Source: an uncultured Lachnospiraceae bacterium
GTDB lineage: Bacteria; Bacillota; Clostridia; Lachnospirales; Lachnospiraceae
Direction of reading: 5' to 3'
Assembly (NCBI GenBank): GCA_910578085.1
Contig: CAJTPM010000012.1
Span: forward strand, 55,936 to 119,935
Length of the DNA stretch: 64,000 nt
Under the pieces are notes generated by a model. It worked only from the letters and a program-made list of their open reading frames with translations. It was not told the origin of the DNA and searched no databases. The translations under genes and the position numbers were made by a program. Within the stretch, counting starts at the first letter, position 1; every line of letters starts with the position of its first letter. Shown piece by piece: positions 57,762 to 64,000 of this stretch.

Positions 57762-57977
57762 TCACCGTAAGATTCCCTTGATACATTCCTCCAGGGTGGC
57801 GCCGCCTGCGGCAAAGCTGGCCTGTACGGTGAACCGCCCGCATTTGAAGCGGTAAGGGTCTTTGATCTGCCGTACAAATTCGGCGATCCGTTCCTCACGG
57901 GAAAGCTCCTTATCAACGGCAACCTCCCGGATGTCCACCAGTGCGCCGGTCCTGCCGGCAACAACCGTATTCTCCAT
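57762..57977 (-). CDS. Small DUF6870-like protein
   Basis: The 71-residue protein (M-E-N-T-V-V-A-G-R-T-G, later Y-R-F-K-C-G-R-F-T-V) ends in a short helix L-E-E-C-I-K-G-I-L. GGAAGGAG lies well placed before ATG 57977. Such proteins are common next to recombinase genes in Firmicute mobilizable elements. The function is unknown. The gap to the recombinase gene (57624-57761) shows no other frame. Confidence 0.65.
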   Translation of the reverse strand: MENTVVAGRTGALVDIREVAVDKELSREERIAEFVRQIKDPYRFKCGRFTVQASFAAGGATLEECIKGILR

Positions 57978-58164
57978 AATACCAACTCCTTCCTGAAAAT
58001 TTCTGGCTATCGAAACCACATGAATAAGTCGGGCCTGCGCTCTTACAGTCACAGACCCGGCCCATTGTATCTGATTTCGATCATCTGCCGTATTTGCCAC
58101 GCCCCCCGGCAGGCCCTGCACGAACAAGGCGGGGCTGTTACAGGCTGCGGATAGCGTCGCCGCA

Positions 58165-58338
58165 TCATAGCCCCGCATACGCCGCCGCTTTGCCAGAGCA
58201 GGCGCACGCCGCAGGAACTCTCCCCAAGTCTTTAGGGAGCCGTGAGGAAGTACCATTGTGATCTGTGCCGTTGTCGCGTCCGGCCTGCCACAGCCGGTTT
58301 CGTGGGTTGCGTTTACCGCTCGGACAGCCTGGATTCAT
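58165..58338 (-). CDS. Possible 57-residue Cys/Arg/Gly-rich protein
   Basis: A frame begins with ATG 58338 preceded by AAGGAGG at 4 bases (M-N-P-G-C-P-S-G-K-R-N-P). It has an unusual composition and no known domain. The very strong ribosome binding site argues for a gene, but the region is GC-rich with chance open frames on both strands. The flanks 57978-58164 and 58339-58564 contain nothing I can name. Confidence 0.35.
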   Translation of the reverse strand: MNPGCPSGKRNPRNRLWQAGRDNGTDHNGTSSRLPKDLGRVPAACACSGKAAAYAGL

Positions 58339-58564
58339 CACCTCCTTAGGCCGCCTGTCACCGCGCCGCCCCATCTGCCGCTCGGAACACAGAATGAAGT
58401 ACCTGTAACAGCGTGTATTCGATTGTCAAGGAGCAAGCGAGGGGCGTGGCAGTTATGACAGTTTTTCAGTTGGAGCGGGCCGGAGCATATGCTGTACGGC
58501 CACACCCGCCAGGCTTGTCCCGCCGGATAAATATGTCCCTCTATTATTCATTTCATTTTTGAGG

Positions 58565-59002
58565 TTAAAGTTGCCGTCTGTCAGGAAATTTTTTCAAAAT
58601 TTTTTCCAGGCTGTGCAAACCAGCGTTGATAGAGCGGGTGATTCTGCTCTTATGAGTGCCTTCCGCTTTTGCAATATCTGCTTTGCTCATGCCAAGAAAA
58701 TAATGTGCATAAATCCGGTTTTTCTGTTTCTCCGGCAAAGAAGCAAGCACCCGATACAGCCGGATATTTTCTTCTTTCTGTTCCAGAATATCAAGAGGCG
58801 ACAACGCAGCCATTAGAACATCCCGCTCAACGTTCACGTCATAATCCAGAGAAAAATATGCTTTGTGCCGATATGTACGCAGGAAATAGGCGGCTTCCGC
58901 CAACTTATATTCCCGGAGCAGATCAGCCACCTCGTCCGGTACTTCAACAATCGTGTCCTGCGTATAAAGCGGGTAATACTCCCGCAGATTGATTTTTTTC
59001 AT
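58565..59002 (-). CDS. Sigma-70-like transcription factor of the element
   Basis: The 145-residue protein has a C-terminal region 4-type helix-turn-helix (L-P-E-K-Q-K-N-R-I-Y-A-H-Y-F-L-G-M-S-K-A-D-I split across two helices; then R-I-T-R-S-I) and lacks full sigma region 2. Similar short sigma-like proteins occur in Tn916-type elements. ATG 59002 with GGAGG 8 bases upstream is preferred over an earlier in-frame ATG. A hairpin (59017-59051) sits just upstream. Confidence 0.75.
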   Translation of the reverse strand: MKKINLREYYPLYTQDTIVEVPDEVADLLREYKLAEAAYFLRTYRHKAYFSLDYDVNVERDVLMAALSPLDILEQKEENIRLYRVLASLPEKQKNRIYAHYFLGMSKADIAKAEGTHKSRITRSINAGLHSLEKILKKFPDRRQL

Positions 59003-59016
59003 GGGTAATTCCTCCA

Positions 59017-59051
59017 ATTTCGATTTTTTAGTTGACTGGCAAAATCGAAAT
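59017..59051 (-). promoter_or_regulatory. Inverted repeat immediately before the sigma-like gene's ribosome binding site
   Basis: ATTTCGATTTT (59017-59027) and AAAATCGAAAT (59041-59051) form an 11 bp perfect stem over 13 bases on the minus-strand transcript leader. The GGAGG site follows at once. It could be an operator or regulate translation. Confidence 0.45.
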
Positions 59052-59108
59052 CAGAGGGTGGGGAGCGGCATCCTGGGACATTGCCCTTACCGGTACCGCA
59101 GAATAATA

Positions 59109-59142
59109 TAAAAAGGCGTACCCCTAAAATAGCAGGTACACC
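59109..59142 (-). terminator. Minus-strand terminator-like hairpin
   Basis: Read on minus, GGTGTACC pairs with GGTACGCC and is followed by TTTTTAT. One of three minus-strand terminator hairpins in the 59003-59511 gap, in which no gene is seen. Confidence 0.55.
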
Positions 59143-59203
59143 TATACAGCCATATTTCAGAAAAACAGAAGGACACTGTTGGAAAATATCTTTTTCTGTC
59201 GAA

Positions 59204-59242
59204 ACAAAAAATGCCGTAATCCACAATATATGGACTACGGCA
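59204..59242 (-). terminator. Minus-strand intrinsic terminator
   Basis: Read on minus, TGCCGTAGTCCA pairs with TGGATTACGGCA and is followed by TTTTTTG. A strong stem with only one mismatch. Confidence 0.75.
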
Positions 59243-59462
59243 AATAAAACATCACATACAGGACAGCGCTTCCGCCTCCCGGAACCTTTCGACAGCATCC
59301 CTATATCCTCCCAAACCAGGAGGAACGATAACTGCGCCTGTTAACAGCCTCCTATCTTATTGGGCGATATTATACAGAACGAACACCAAGCCTTTGCCTC
59401 GGTACAGCCTCGCTACAATCATTATGGCCGCAAATTCTCCCATATCCCGACACATTAAAGCA

Positions 59463-59497
59463 GAAAAAAGTGTGTACCTGAAATCACAGATACACAC
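59463..59497 (-). terminator. Intrinsic terminator of the winged-helix regulator gene
   Basis: Read on minus, GTGTGTA (with CTG/CAG inside) pairs with TACACAC and is followed by TTTTTTC. It lies 15 bases after the regulator stop codon. Confidence 0.8.
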
Positions 59498-59511
59498 CCA
59501 TAACTGTCTGT

Positions 59512-60027
59512 CTATGTTGTCCCACGGCAGTCACTGTCAAATTTATAACCTACGCCACGTATACTTTTTATATAATCCGGCACCGCATCAGAAATTCTCA
59601 ATTTCTTTCGCAGATTACTGGCATGGTTGATAATGACCTTCCGGGAATAAAAAGAATCTTCCTCATTCCAGACCAAATCCATAATCATTTCAAATGTAAA
59701 TACCCGCCCCGGATTGCGTATCAACAGGGCGAGAAGGTCAAACTCTTTTGCAGTTAAATCGATTTTCTGATCTTGCACACAGACTATCCTTTGTTCCAGA
59801 CAAAAAAACAGATCGCCTTCGTAAATCTTCGTCAAAGGGTATCCCTGATGTTCCGATGAATCATGATTAGGGGTAATGACAACGGGGTTATCAACATCAC
59901 TTTGTTTATCTCGTTCAAAAATATATTGCGTTAATTCTTTCTTCTGTTTAGATTCAAGAACAGCAAACAATTTTTTACCAATTTGCCGACCACTTTCTGA
60001 TATATCGAGCATTGCTATTTTTTCCAT
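59512..60027 (-). CDS. OmpR-type winged-helix regulator without a receiver domain
   Basis: The 171-residue protein has a C-terminal OmpR/PhoB winged helix (about 80-168; L-T-A-K-E-F-D-L-L-A-L-L, then I-R-G-V-G-Y-K-F) but its N-terminus (1-60) has no receiver features: no acidic pair and no phospho-acceptor motif. It is a stand-alone DNA-binding protein, perhaps a diverged response regulator. AGGAGGTGATGAC precedes the ATG. It lies downstream of the ABC genes and may control them. Confidence 0.78.
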   Translation of the reverse strand: MEKIAMLDISESGRQIGKKLFAVLESKQKKELTQYIFERDKQSDVDNPVVITPNHDSSEHQGYPLTKIYEGDLFFCLEQRIVCVQDQKIDLTAKEFDLLALLIRNPGRVFTFEMIMDLVWNEEDSFYSRKVIINHASNLRKKLRISDAVPDYIKSIRGVGYKFDSDCRGTT

Positions 60028-60184
60028 GTCATCACCTCCTGCGTATTTGTTTATTTTTGTAATAACATATTCTTATTCAAGAACAATAAGATAGTGCTCT
60101 CAATATTCTGATATTTTTTGATTGGTAATCGCAAAAATAGCCATAGCATATTTTCACTATAACACCATGCTCTTGCAATTCTTT

Positions 60185-60277
60185 GATTGCATAAGCGCAG
60201 TAATGATTTCTGTACTATTTACGCCGCCATGCCATATTTGCCAGCTAATTAGATATACACTGTTTACCGCTATATTC
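60185..60277 (-). pseudogene. Remnant of an ABC permease gene (duplicate of part of the 62010 permease)
   Basis: On the minus strand about 31 codons read A-V-N-S-V-Y-L-I-S-W-Q-I then G-V-N-S-T-E-I-I-T-A-L, nearly identical to residues of the permease at 62010-63227 (DNA at about 62235-62330). No start, and sequence on either side does not match. It marks deletion of a second permease copy. The rest of the 60028-60336 gap holds no gene. Confidence 0.75.
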
Positions 60278-60336
60278 AATACAAACTATGCTCCGATATA
60301 ATCAAGAAAACAACAGTAGTGTCATTGCTGAAATCC

Positions 60337-61032
60337 TTATTTTATCTCGGCTTTTCTGAAAACTAAGTGTGTTGCTGTTAGTGAAATAACAATCACCGCT
60401 GCTGCAAACAACGCCGATAATGCAAGTGTTCTGTTATCGCTCGTTTGTGCAAGGCTAAAACAGGTCAGCCGGAAAACGCTCTCGCTGATGAAGTTTCTAA
60501 GGATATTGCAGGACACAAAGCTGAACACAACTGTTACAGCTATTCCCGATGTAACTTTTTTGAGGGCAAAGACAATAAACATAACGATACAGATGTTAGC
60601 ACATATCTGCAATATGACAACCAGCAGCCAAACAAAATCCGTTACAGAAAATATACTGGTGTCAAACCTGTACTTAACAGCAAATCCAATAACTGTTGCA
60701 AAAACATAGGTTAAATGAAGCAGCACTGCCATGATAACGGTAGTAACAGTTCTTGCAATAAATATTGAAAAACGGCTGTACCCTGCCTTTATCTCATTAT
60801 GTATCGTTCGGTTTAGAAAATCATTTCCAGCAAACCAAGCTGCAACAAGTGAGATGATAAACATAAAAGATGTATCGCAAACCGAAAGAGAAAACACCGT
60901 TGCTGTATCAAGATTTTCCGGGAGTTTAAGAAGTCCAAGGAAAAATCCTGCTGCTGCAAGAACAACCGCCGCAAGATACATGATAATAAATCTTTTCGCT
61001 TTGTATTTTTCAATGATTAGCTGATTATACAT
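60337..61032 (-). CDS. ABC-2 type transporter permease
   Basis: The protein has about 231 residues and six hydrophobic helices. It resembles the small ABC-2 permeases of bacitracin/lantibiotic immunity systems (G-N-D-F-L-N-R-T-I-H-N-E-I-K-A-G-Y is the coupling segment). ATG 61030-61032 has GGAGGTGACAG upstream and overlaps the end of the ATPase gene by 8 bases. It works with the ATPase at 61025. Confidence 0.82.
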   Translation of the reverse strand: MYNQLIIEKYKAKRFIIMYLAAVVLAAAGFFLGLLKLPENLDTATVFSLSVCDTSFMFIISLVAAWFAGNDFLNRTIHNEIKAGYSRFSIFIARTVTTVIMAVLLHLTYVFATVIGFAVKYRFDTSIFSVTDFVWLLVVILQICANICIVMFIVFALKKVTSGIAVTVVFSFVSCNILRNFISESVFRLTCFSLAQTSDNRTLALSALFAAAVIVISLTATHLVFRKAEIK

Positions 61033-61765
61033 TGCTGTCACCTCCCGTAATGCTAAGGAAGTATTCTTCAAGGCTTTGCCCCGTAACTGAAAGTTTTTTG
61101 TCAAGTTCATCATGGGTGATCGACTTGATTATCCTCCCCCTGTGGATAATATAATAATCAGTGGCAAGCAGATAAAGCTCATTAAGGATATGACTTGACA
61201 GGAACAGTGTTACGTCATTTTCCTCATTCAGCCTTTTGAGCAAGCTGCGCAGTTCGGATATGTTTTTAGGGTCAAGACCGTTTATCGGCTCGTCAAGTAT
61301 AAGCAGCCTCGGCTTACCGACAAGAGCCATTGCTATGCTAAGTCTTTGCTTCATGCCCATAGAGAATTTTCCTGCTTTCTTATCCTTAACCTCGGTCAGC
61401 CCCACCATTCCAAGCAGCTTATCACATATTTCCTTGTCGGGATTACCGATAAGGATACGCTGCAATTCAAGATTACGGTAAGCAGAGTATTCCGGATAAA
61501 GGGCAGGAGCTTCAATGGTACTGCCGATATGTCGGCGCATTTTCAGAATATCACACGGTTTATTCTTCCCGAACAGCGAAAAATCACCGTTTGTCGGATA
61601 AAGCAGCCCTGTCAGCACTTTCATCAGTGTGGTCTTACCTGCGCCGTTCTCACCGATAAAGCCGTATATATGCTTATTTTTGAGACTAATGCTTACATCA
61701 TCAAGAGCAAGGAAATTACCGTATTTCACGGATATTCCGTGTGTTTGCAGGATAATGTTTTCCAT
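61025..61765 (-). CDS. ABC transporter ATP-binding protein (BcrA/lantibiotic-immunity type)
   Basis: The 246-residue ATPase has Walker A G-E-N-G-A-G-K-T-T, signature F-S-M-G-M-K-Q-R and Walker B L-L-I-L-D-E-P-I-N-G-L-D. Such ATPases with small ABC-2 permeases typically confer peptide-antibiotic export or self-protection. Ribosome site AAAGGAGGG lies upstream. It is 19 bases from the zinc-ribbon gene. Confidence 0.88.
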   Translation of the reverse strand: MENIILQTHGISVKYGNFLALDDVSISLKNKHIYGFIGENGAGKTTLMKVLTGLLYPTNGDFSLFGKNKPCDILKMRRHIGSTIEAPALYPEYSAYRNLELQRILIGNPDKEICDKLLGMVGLTEVKDKKAGKFSMGMKQRLSIAMALVGKPRLLILDEPINGLDPKNISELRSLLKRLNEENDVTLFLSSHILNELYLLATDYYIIHRGRIIKSITHDELDKKLSVTGQSLEEYFLSITGGDSNV

Positions 61766-61783
61766 TTTGCAGCCCTCCTTTCA

Positions 61784-62005
61784 TTATCCAAATGTGCGCT
61801 TGATCTCGTCACGTTCTCTTTGTGTTTCCACCCAATTTTCAACATATCCGCAATCACAGCAGACATAGCGTATAACCGGGATTTTTTTCATCAATGTAAA
61901 GGTCGAAGTATAAATATTGTTCCCGCTGGCATGGCGGTTTTGGTTATCGGGAACACGGACAATATTTTGTGAGCTGCATTTAGGGCAGCGTTTTGTATTT
62001 TTCAT
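61784..62005 (-). CDS. Small zinc-ribbon protein
   Basis: The 73-residue protein has two cysteine pairs, C-P-K-C (7/10) and C-C-D-C (49-52), fitting a zinc ribbon, separated by a basic loop. It sits within the transporter operon, between two ABC systems. Function unknown; it may be a regulator or adapter. GGAGGATATAAT precedes the ATG. Confidence 0.7.
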   Translation of the reverse strand: MKNTKRCPKCSSQNIVRVPDNQNRHASGNNIYTSTFTLMKKIPVIRYVCCDCGYVENWVETQRERDEIKRTFG

Positions 62006-62009
62006 GGTA

Positions 62010-63227
62010 TTATATCCTCCTTACGACAAGTGATAAGCTTAAAACTTCAGCTATGACAATGCAGAGCAAAACCCATATACTTATAGACCACATACCGATA
62101 AGCCCTGCAACCAAAAACATAATCAACGGTACAATATACTTTCGTGGGTGGTGCCATAAATCATTTTCAATCTTCCAGTTACGGACGGGACAAAACCACT
62201 CCAACAGGACAGACAAGATTGCACTTTGCAGCGCGATTATAAGCGCAGTAATGATTTCTGTACTATTTACGCCTCTTTTGCCTATTTGCCAGCTAATCAG
62301 ATAAACGCTATTTACCGCCATATTGACAGAAAAGATAAAAAAGCAATAATTCGTGCAAAAGCGTTTTGCCTGTCCCGGTAGTGTTCGGACTGCCTGCTCT
62401 AAACCAGGATCACAGGAAAGCAATATACAGATTGGGGTATTCAGGCATAGAACGGCAAACCCCAGCGGCATAACATTTACTCCCTCAAATTGCCCTAATA
62501 TGAATGGCATAACACCAGCGATTACGCATAATCCGGCAGTATTCAAAAGATAGTTTTTGTTTGTTATCAGATAACGCAGCAAATATAAAAATATGCTTCC
62601 TGTCCCTTTTGTGTGTCTGATTAGAAGTTTTGCTGATACTGGGTGATAGAAAACGTAAGCGTCTGCTTTCAGTAACCTTAAAAATGAAATGAGCATACTT
62701 GTAAACGCAATAAAACAAATAATCACCGTTTCCCGCACAAGGAATATTGGCGCGAAAATCGCTCCACCCCATAAAATGAAAACAGGCAGAAACATTTTTC
62801 TCTTTTTCATGGTATACCATACAGCAGCCGAAAAACAGCTATTACAGGCACAGATCAAAGATACAGCAATTTGCAGCACACTCCATTCATGTACGGCAAA
62901 GAACAAAGCCATTACAAGGAATGTTTTGGTAATCAATGTATAGCTTGTAAATGCCAGCACAAGTGAAAACGTCATTTCCCTGTTCCGAAATGGCAGCATA
63001 AACAGCCCGGTCATACGGTCTGCATTTCCCGAAGAATTAAGAGTCTGCCACATGATACCCATTGAAAAAGCCGTAGCTGTCAACAAGAGAATAGACGGTG
63101 CAATCTCTATTTCAATTCCTGCGGTATGGATAGCAAGAAACAGGATAATGCAAGCAATAGGGCTTTTTACAGCACGTTCATACTTTGCGCCGAAAAGCTG
63201 TTCCCCGAGGTTTTGAAAAATAATCAT
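62010..63227 (-). CDS. ABC transporter permease (ABC-2 type, ~10 helices)
   Basis: The protein has about 405 residues and numerous hydrophobic helices. ATG 63225-63227 overlaps the ATPase gene's stop (ATGA), and GGAGG is just upstream, so it is coupled to the ATPase at 63224. There is no known substrate motif. Its C-terminal part is the source or sister of the remnant at 60185. Confidence 0.75.
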   Translation of the reverse strand: MIIFQNLGEQLFGAKYERAVKSPIACIILFLAIHTAGIEIEIAPSILLLTATAFSMGIMWQTLNSSGNADRMTGLFMLPFRNREMTFSLVLAFTSYTLITKTFLVMALFFAVHEWSVLQIAVSLICACNSCFSAAVWYTMKKRKMFLPVFILWGGAIFAPIFLVRETVIICFIAFTSMLISFLRLLKADAYVFYHPVSAKLLIRHTKGTGSIFLYLLRYLITNKNYLLNTAGLCVIAGVMPFILGQFEGVNVMPLGFAVLCLNTPICILLSCDPGLEQAVRTLPGQAKRFCTNYCFFIFSVNMAVNSVYLISWQIGKRGVNSTEIITALIIALQSAILSVLLEWFCPVRNWKIENDLWHHPRKYIVPLIMFLVAGLIGMWSISIWVLLCIVIAEVLSLSLVVRRI

Positions 63228-63922
63228 TCTTTTAATACCTCCCGTATCTTCTCTGCTTTGATTTCCTGTCCGGCAAAACATCTTTTTATCTGCCCCTGTT
63301 CTAATACCGCTACCCGGTCAGACGTAAGGCAGATACTTTCAAGAATATGGGACGAAAAAAGGATTGTTCCGTATTGCCGGAAGCTTTCGATCTGCTGGTA
63401 CAGGTATTCGGTACTCTGAAAATCAAGTCCATTCACAGGCTCGTCCAGTATGAGCAGTTTGGGCTTCAAAGCAAAAGCTGTAATTAAATAAGCCTTTTTC
63501 AGATTGCCCGTTGACAGTTCTTTCAGCAAAACATCAGTGTATTCTTCAAAGTGAAAACCATGTATCAATTCATTAATATCAGATAACTTCCTGCCGTAAG
63601 ACGCTGCCACATAGGAAGCATACTCGCGGAACGTAAAAAACTGAAATGAATGATCTTCGGCAAAAACAACATACCGTTCTTCCTTAAATTCCCGGTCACG
63701 GAATAGAAGCGGTTTTCCCTGCCACCAAGCAGCTTTCACATGAAAAGTGTTAAGCAGTCCGGAAAGCGTTTTGATAAAAGTGGTCTTGCCCGCTCCGTTC
63801 AATCCAATCAGTCCTATCACTTCATTCGTTCCCAGCTCCATAGATAATTTTTCAAGAACAGGTTTTCCCGGCGTATACCACACATTCAAATCATTAAGGA
63901 CAAGCATTTTCCCGTTGTTCAT
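63224..63922 (-). CDS. ABC transporter ATP-binding protein
   Basis: The 232-residue ATPase has Walker A G-L-N-G-A-G-K-T-T and Walker B L-L-I-L-D-E-P-V-N-G-L-D. The signature loop is variant, L-S-T-G-N-L-K-K in place of L-S-G-G-Q, which is unusual but seen in ABC-2-linked exporters. GGGGG lies upstream of ATG 63922. It starts the visible operon; 78 more bases to the window end hold no start of another gene. Confidence 0.85.
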   Translation of the reverse strand: MNNGKMLVLNDLNVWYTPGKPVLEKLSMELGTNEVIGLIGLNGAGKTTFIKTLSGLLNTFHVKAAWWQGKPLLFRDREFKEERYVVFAEDHSFQFFTFREYASYVAASYGRKLSDINELIHGFHFEEYTDVLLKELSTGNLKKAYLITAFALKPKLLILDEPVNGLDFQSTEYLYQQIESFRQYGTILFSSHILESICLTSDRVAVLEQGQIKRCFAGQEIKAEKIREVLKE

Positions 63923-64000
63923 TATGTTACCCCCGTTTGTCTTTGATAATCTCTCGGAATCTTTAAGCCAATAAACACAAGGCTTCCAGATGCCTTTTTT

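Larger units (their letters stand above)
52717..64000. mobile_element. Element with three tandem large serine recombinases (right end outside window)
   Basis: It begins at about 52717, inside the integrase gene, and carries three adjacent serine recombinases on the minus strand, a DUF6870-like gene, a sigma-like factor, a winged-helix regulator and two ABC transporters. Triplets of serine recombinases are known in Firmicute mobilizable elements that enter genes of other elements. The missing 3' part of the integrase gene is not found to 64000, so the right end is beyond the window, or the cargo past about 59 kb belongs to something else. Confidence 0.55.

Noticed and set aside
57978..58256. 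N-terminal extension of the DUF6870-like frame up to 58256
   Set aside because: The ATG at 57977 has a good ribosome binding site; the upstream translation is Arg/Ala-rich and unlike a protein domain.

Overview
The window reads as chromosome of a spore-forming, low-redundancy Gram-positive of the class Clostridia, most likely a Lachnospiraceae gut anaerobe. The signs are strong purine-rich ribosome binding sites, many lipoproteins, the PyrK/PyrD pair of a class 1B dihydroorotate dehydrogenase, a SpoIIID regulator, a SipL-like SPOCS/LysM protein, a SpoIIQ-like protein, and stacked conjugative or mobilizable elements of the kind common in that family. The species cannot be fixed from the sequence alone. 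No tRNA, rRNA or CRISPR array was seen.

Region 1 (1-7.6 kb): the 3' part of an aconitase-family hydratase gene, then a visibly AT-richer peptide-sensing/ABC transporter module (response regulator, small-loop histidine kinase, ATPase, FtsX-type permease) with two promoters that share a tandem ACATTT box. It is followed by a headless SGNH hydrolase remnant and a calcium-loop protein.

Region 2 (7.8-34.6 kb): ordinary core chromosome. Genes cover cell wall and envelope (SpoIIQ-like M23 protein, GH9-like lipoprotein, ddl, murF, murI, a PcsB-like NlpC/P60 protein, a trigger-factor-like lipoprotein, plsC), pyrimidine synthesis (pyrC-pyrK-pyrD), sporulation (SipL-like, spoIIID), isoprenoid synthesis (ispE), asnS, and a three-gene sugar kinase/TIM-like/RpiB-like operon whose composition matches tetrulose (erythrulose) phosphate catabolism. 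It ends with full-length guaA.

Region 3 (34.6-39.1 kb): a scarred segment between two guaA genes. It holds a serine-recombinase fragment, a candidate structured RNA with its own promoter and terminator, an HTH gene, a lipoprotein, two diverged copies of a ~143 bp repeat, and a second guaA homologue that has lost the glutaminase catalytic core.

Region 4 (39.1-49.1 kb): a ~10 kb integrative mobilizable element inserted exactly at the 3' end of the second guaA, bounded by GAGTTCGAGT. It carries repressor, excisionase, tyrosine integrase, MobC-like, RepA-like ATPase, oriT-like region and MOBV relaxase, then cargo: HEAT-like protein, metallo-beta-lactamase-fold hydrolase, alpha/beta hydrolase, YjdF with a probable yjdF riboswitch, and an Mrr-like nuclease. 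The yjdF unit is bracketed by two identical perfect 20 bp palindromes and splits a repeat that is present intact further right, so it looks like a separately mobile cassette.

Region 5 (49.1-64 kb): the left end of a second tyrosine-integrase element apparently stacked on the same att site (a conserved protein, an autoregulated MerR/TipA-like regulator, repressor, excisionase). Its integrase is cut off exactly at the H-D-I-R-H catalytic motif by a third element. That element starts with three tandem large serine recombinases and continues with a DUF6870-like protein, a sigma-like factor, a winged-helix regulator and two ABC export systems, and runs out of the window.
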